NCBI GenBank assembly: GCA_015485035.1
Contig: WFUI01000293.1
Span: 1 to 5,984, forward strand
Reading direction: 5' to 3'
Origin: Mariprofundus sp.
GTDB taxonomy: Bacteria; Pseudomonadota; Zetaproteobacteria; Mariprofundales; Mariprofundaceae
DNA length: 5,984 bases
The notes under the pieces were generated by a model. The model did not search any database. It saw nothing but the letters and a program-made list of their open reading frames with translations, and was not told the origin of the DNA. Positions within the stretch are counted from its first letter, which is position 1, and each line of letters begins with the position of its first letter. Of this stretch, positions 5,355-5,984 are shown piece by piece. The translations under genes and the position numbers were made by a program.

Positions 5355-5984
5355 GCGCGCCCCAATGAGTACAGCAACAGACAATCCACAGGACCAAACA
5401 TCGCCACACCCTTTATCCGGACTGGCCTGGCATCTGGCAAACATGGCACGCTCGAACCGATTACATGTCTGGATTTGCCCTGATTTACGCAGCTACCGCC
5501 AGCTGAGCGAAGAAATCGCTTTTTTCCTGCAAGATCAACCCGAACTGTTATGGCGGTTTCCGGCATGGGAGGTGCTACCTTACGACCGCGTTTCCCCATA
5601 CCACGGTATTGTCGGCGAACGGTTTTCCACATTGGGACGACTGCTCAACACACCCGAACCGAAAGGTATGGTATTAACGGCACTGCCGGCCTGGCTGCAA
5701 CGAATTGCGCCACCGGAAACAGTCGCTGCCCATGTCTGGCAACTGAAAATCAATATGCCACTGGACATTATCAGTTTGAAAACGCGTTTAGCCGAAGCTG
5801 GTATGATCACAGCAGAACGCGTATTGGCTCCGGGTGAATTTGCCGCTCGTGGTGGTCTGTTCGATATCTGGCCAGCCACCGAGGAAACGCCATTACGTAT
5901 CGACCTGTTTGGTGATGATATCGAATCAATTCGCCGTTTTGATCCGGAAACGCAGCGTTCGGGCGAAAATCTGGATGCTTTCAC
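5353..5984 (+). CDS. mfd: Transcription-repair coupling factor Mfd, N-terminal part (cut by window edge)
   Basis: Mfd is a DNA translocase that removes RNA polymerase stalled at lesions and recruits UvrA to start nucleotide excision repair. Only the first 210 codons are present, covering most of the N-terminal UvrB-like module that contacts UvrA; the RNA polymerase-binding and translocase domains lie beyond the right edge. Recognisable family segments are PAWEVLPYDRVSPYHGIVGE at 69-88 followed by RFSTLGRL at 89-96, LPAWLQRIAP at 111-120, and RVLAPGEFAARGGLFDIWPA at 156-175, then RIDLFGDDIESIRRFDPETQRS at 182-203. As is typical of Mfd, this module has no Walker A P-loop. The start is uncertain: ATG 5353 and ATG 5365 are both in frame and neither has a good ribosome site. 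The frame is open upstream to a TGA at 5254. The first 16-18 residues are variable and hydrophilic. Confidence 0.95.
   Translation, partial: MRAPMSTATDNPQDQTSPHPLSGLAWHLANMARSNRLHVWICPDLRSYRQLSEEIAFFLQDQPELLWRFPAWEVLPYDRVSPYHGIVGERFSTLGRLLNTPEPKGMVLTALPAWLQRIAPPETVAAHVWQLKINMPLDIISLKTRLAEAGMITAERVLAPGEFAARGGLFDIWPATEETPLRIDLFGDDIESIRRFDPETQRSGENLDAF

Larger units (their letters stand above)
5337..5365 (-). promoter_or_regulatory. Possible mgtE promoter
   Basis: On the minus strand TATAGT (5337-5342, five of six -10 positions) is preceded after 17 bases by TTGGGG (5360-5365, three of six -35 positions). It would direct transcription leftward into mgtE. It overlaps the mfd-side -10-like element and the palindrome at 5340-5354. 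Confidence 0.4.

Noticed and set aside
5261..5632. Minus-strand open frame of 123 codons opposite the mfd start, and a second one at 5580-5984.
   Set aside because: Both are antisense to clearly conserved Mfd protein sequence, have no recognisable product, and lack good ribosome sites.

Overview
This window looks like ordinary chromosome from a Gram-negative bacterium that makes type IV pili. Base composition is moderate, about half G+C by eye. The genes are core ones (pilus assembly, magnesium transport, transcription-coupled repair), packed tightly, with no mobile elements, tRNA/rRNA genes or CRISPR. A proteobacterium is the best fit: PilM/N/O/Q, a proteobacterial-type MgtE with the GGIAGTQ variant, and Mfd. 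The lineage cannot be fixed from this sequence.

Positions 1-3696 hold a leftward operon for the type IV pilus alignment complex: pilM (3696-2614), pilN (2617-2012), pilO (about 2019-1402) and the first 458 codons of the secretin gene pilQ (1376 to the left edge, cut by the window). The genes overlap or nearly touch, so they are very likely co-transcribed and translationally coupled. PilM is the cytoplasmic actin-like protein that binds the N-terminus of PilN. PilN and PilO form the inner-membrane heterodimer reaching into the periplasm. PilQ forms the outer-membrane pore. The lipoprotein gene pilP, which normally lies between pilO and pilQ and bridges PilN/PilO to PilQ, is absent: only 25 bases separate pilO from pilQ. 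PilQ here also appears to carry three AMIN-like modules before its secretin N0 domain.

Positions 3697-3816 are a 120-base gap with a good sigma-70-type promoter (TTGACA, 17 bases, GATAAG) pointing into pilM. Positions 3817-5172 encode a full-length MgtE magnesium transporter, also leftward. Its probable leader, about 5173-5336, contains a strong AGGAGG motif serving only very short open frames.

mgtE and mfd are divergent. Near 5337-5354 the -10-like hexamers of the two strands overlap (ACTATACT) and run into a perfect 15-base palindrome that reaches the probable mfd start codon. The right end (5353-5984) is the first 210 codons of mfd, the transcription-repair coupling factor.

No new multi-gene system is evident. 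The observations most worth following are the missing pilP with the extended PilQ N-terminus, and the compact mgtE/mfd divergent control region.
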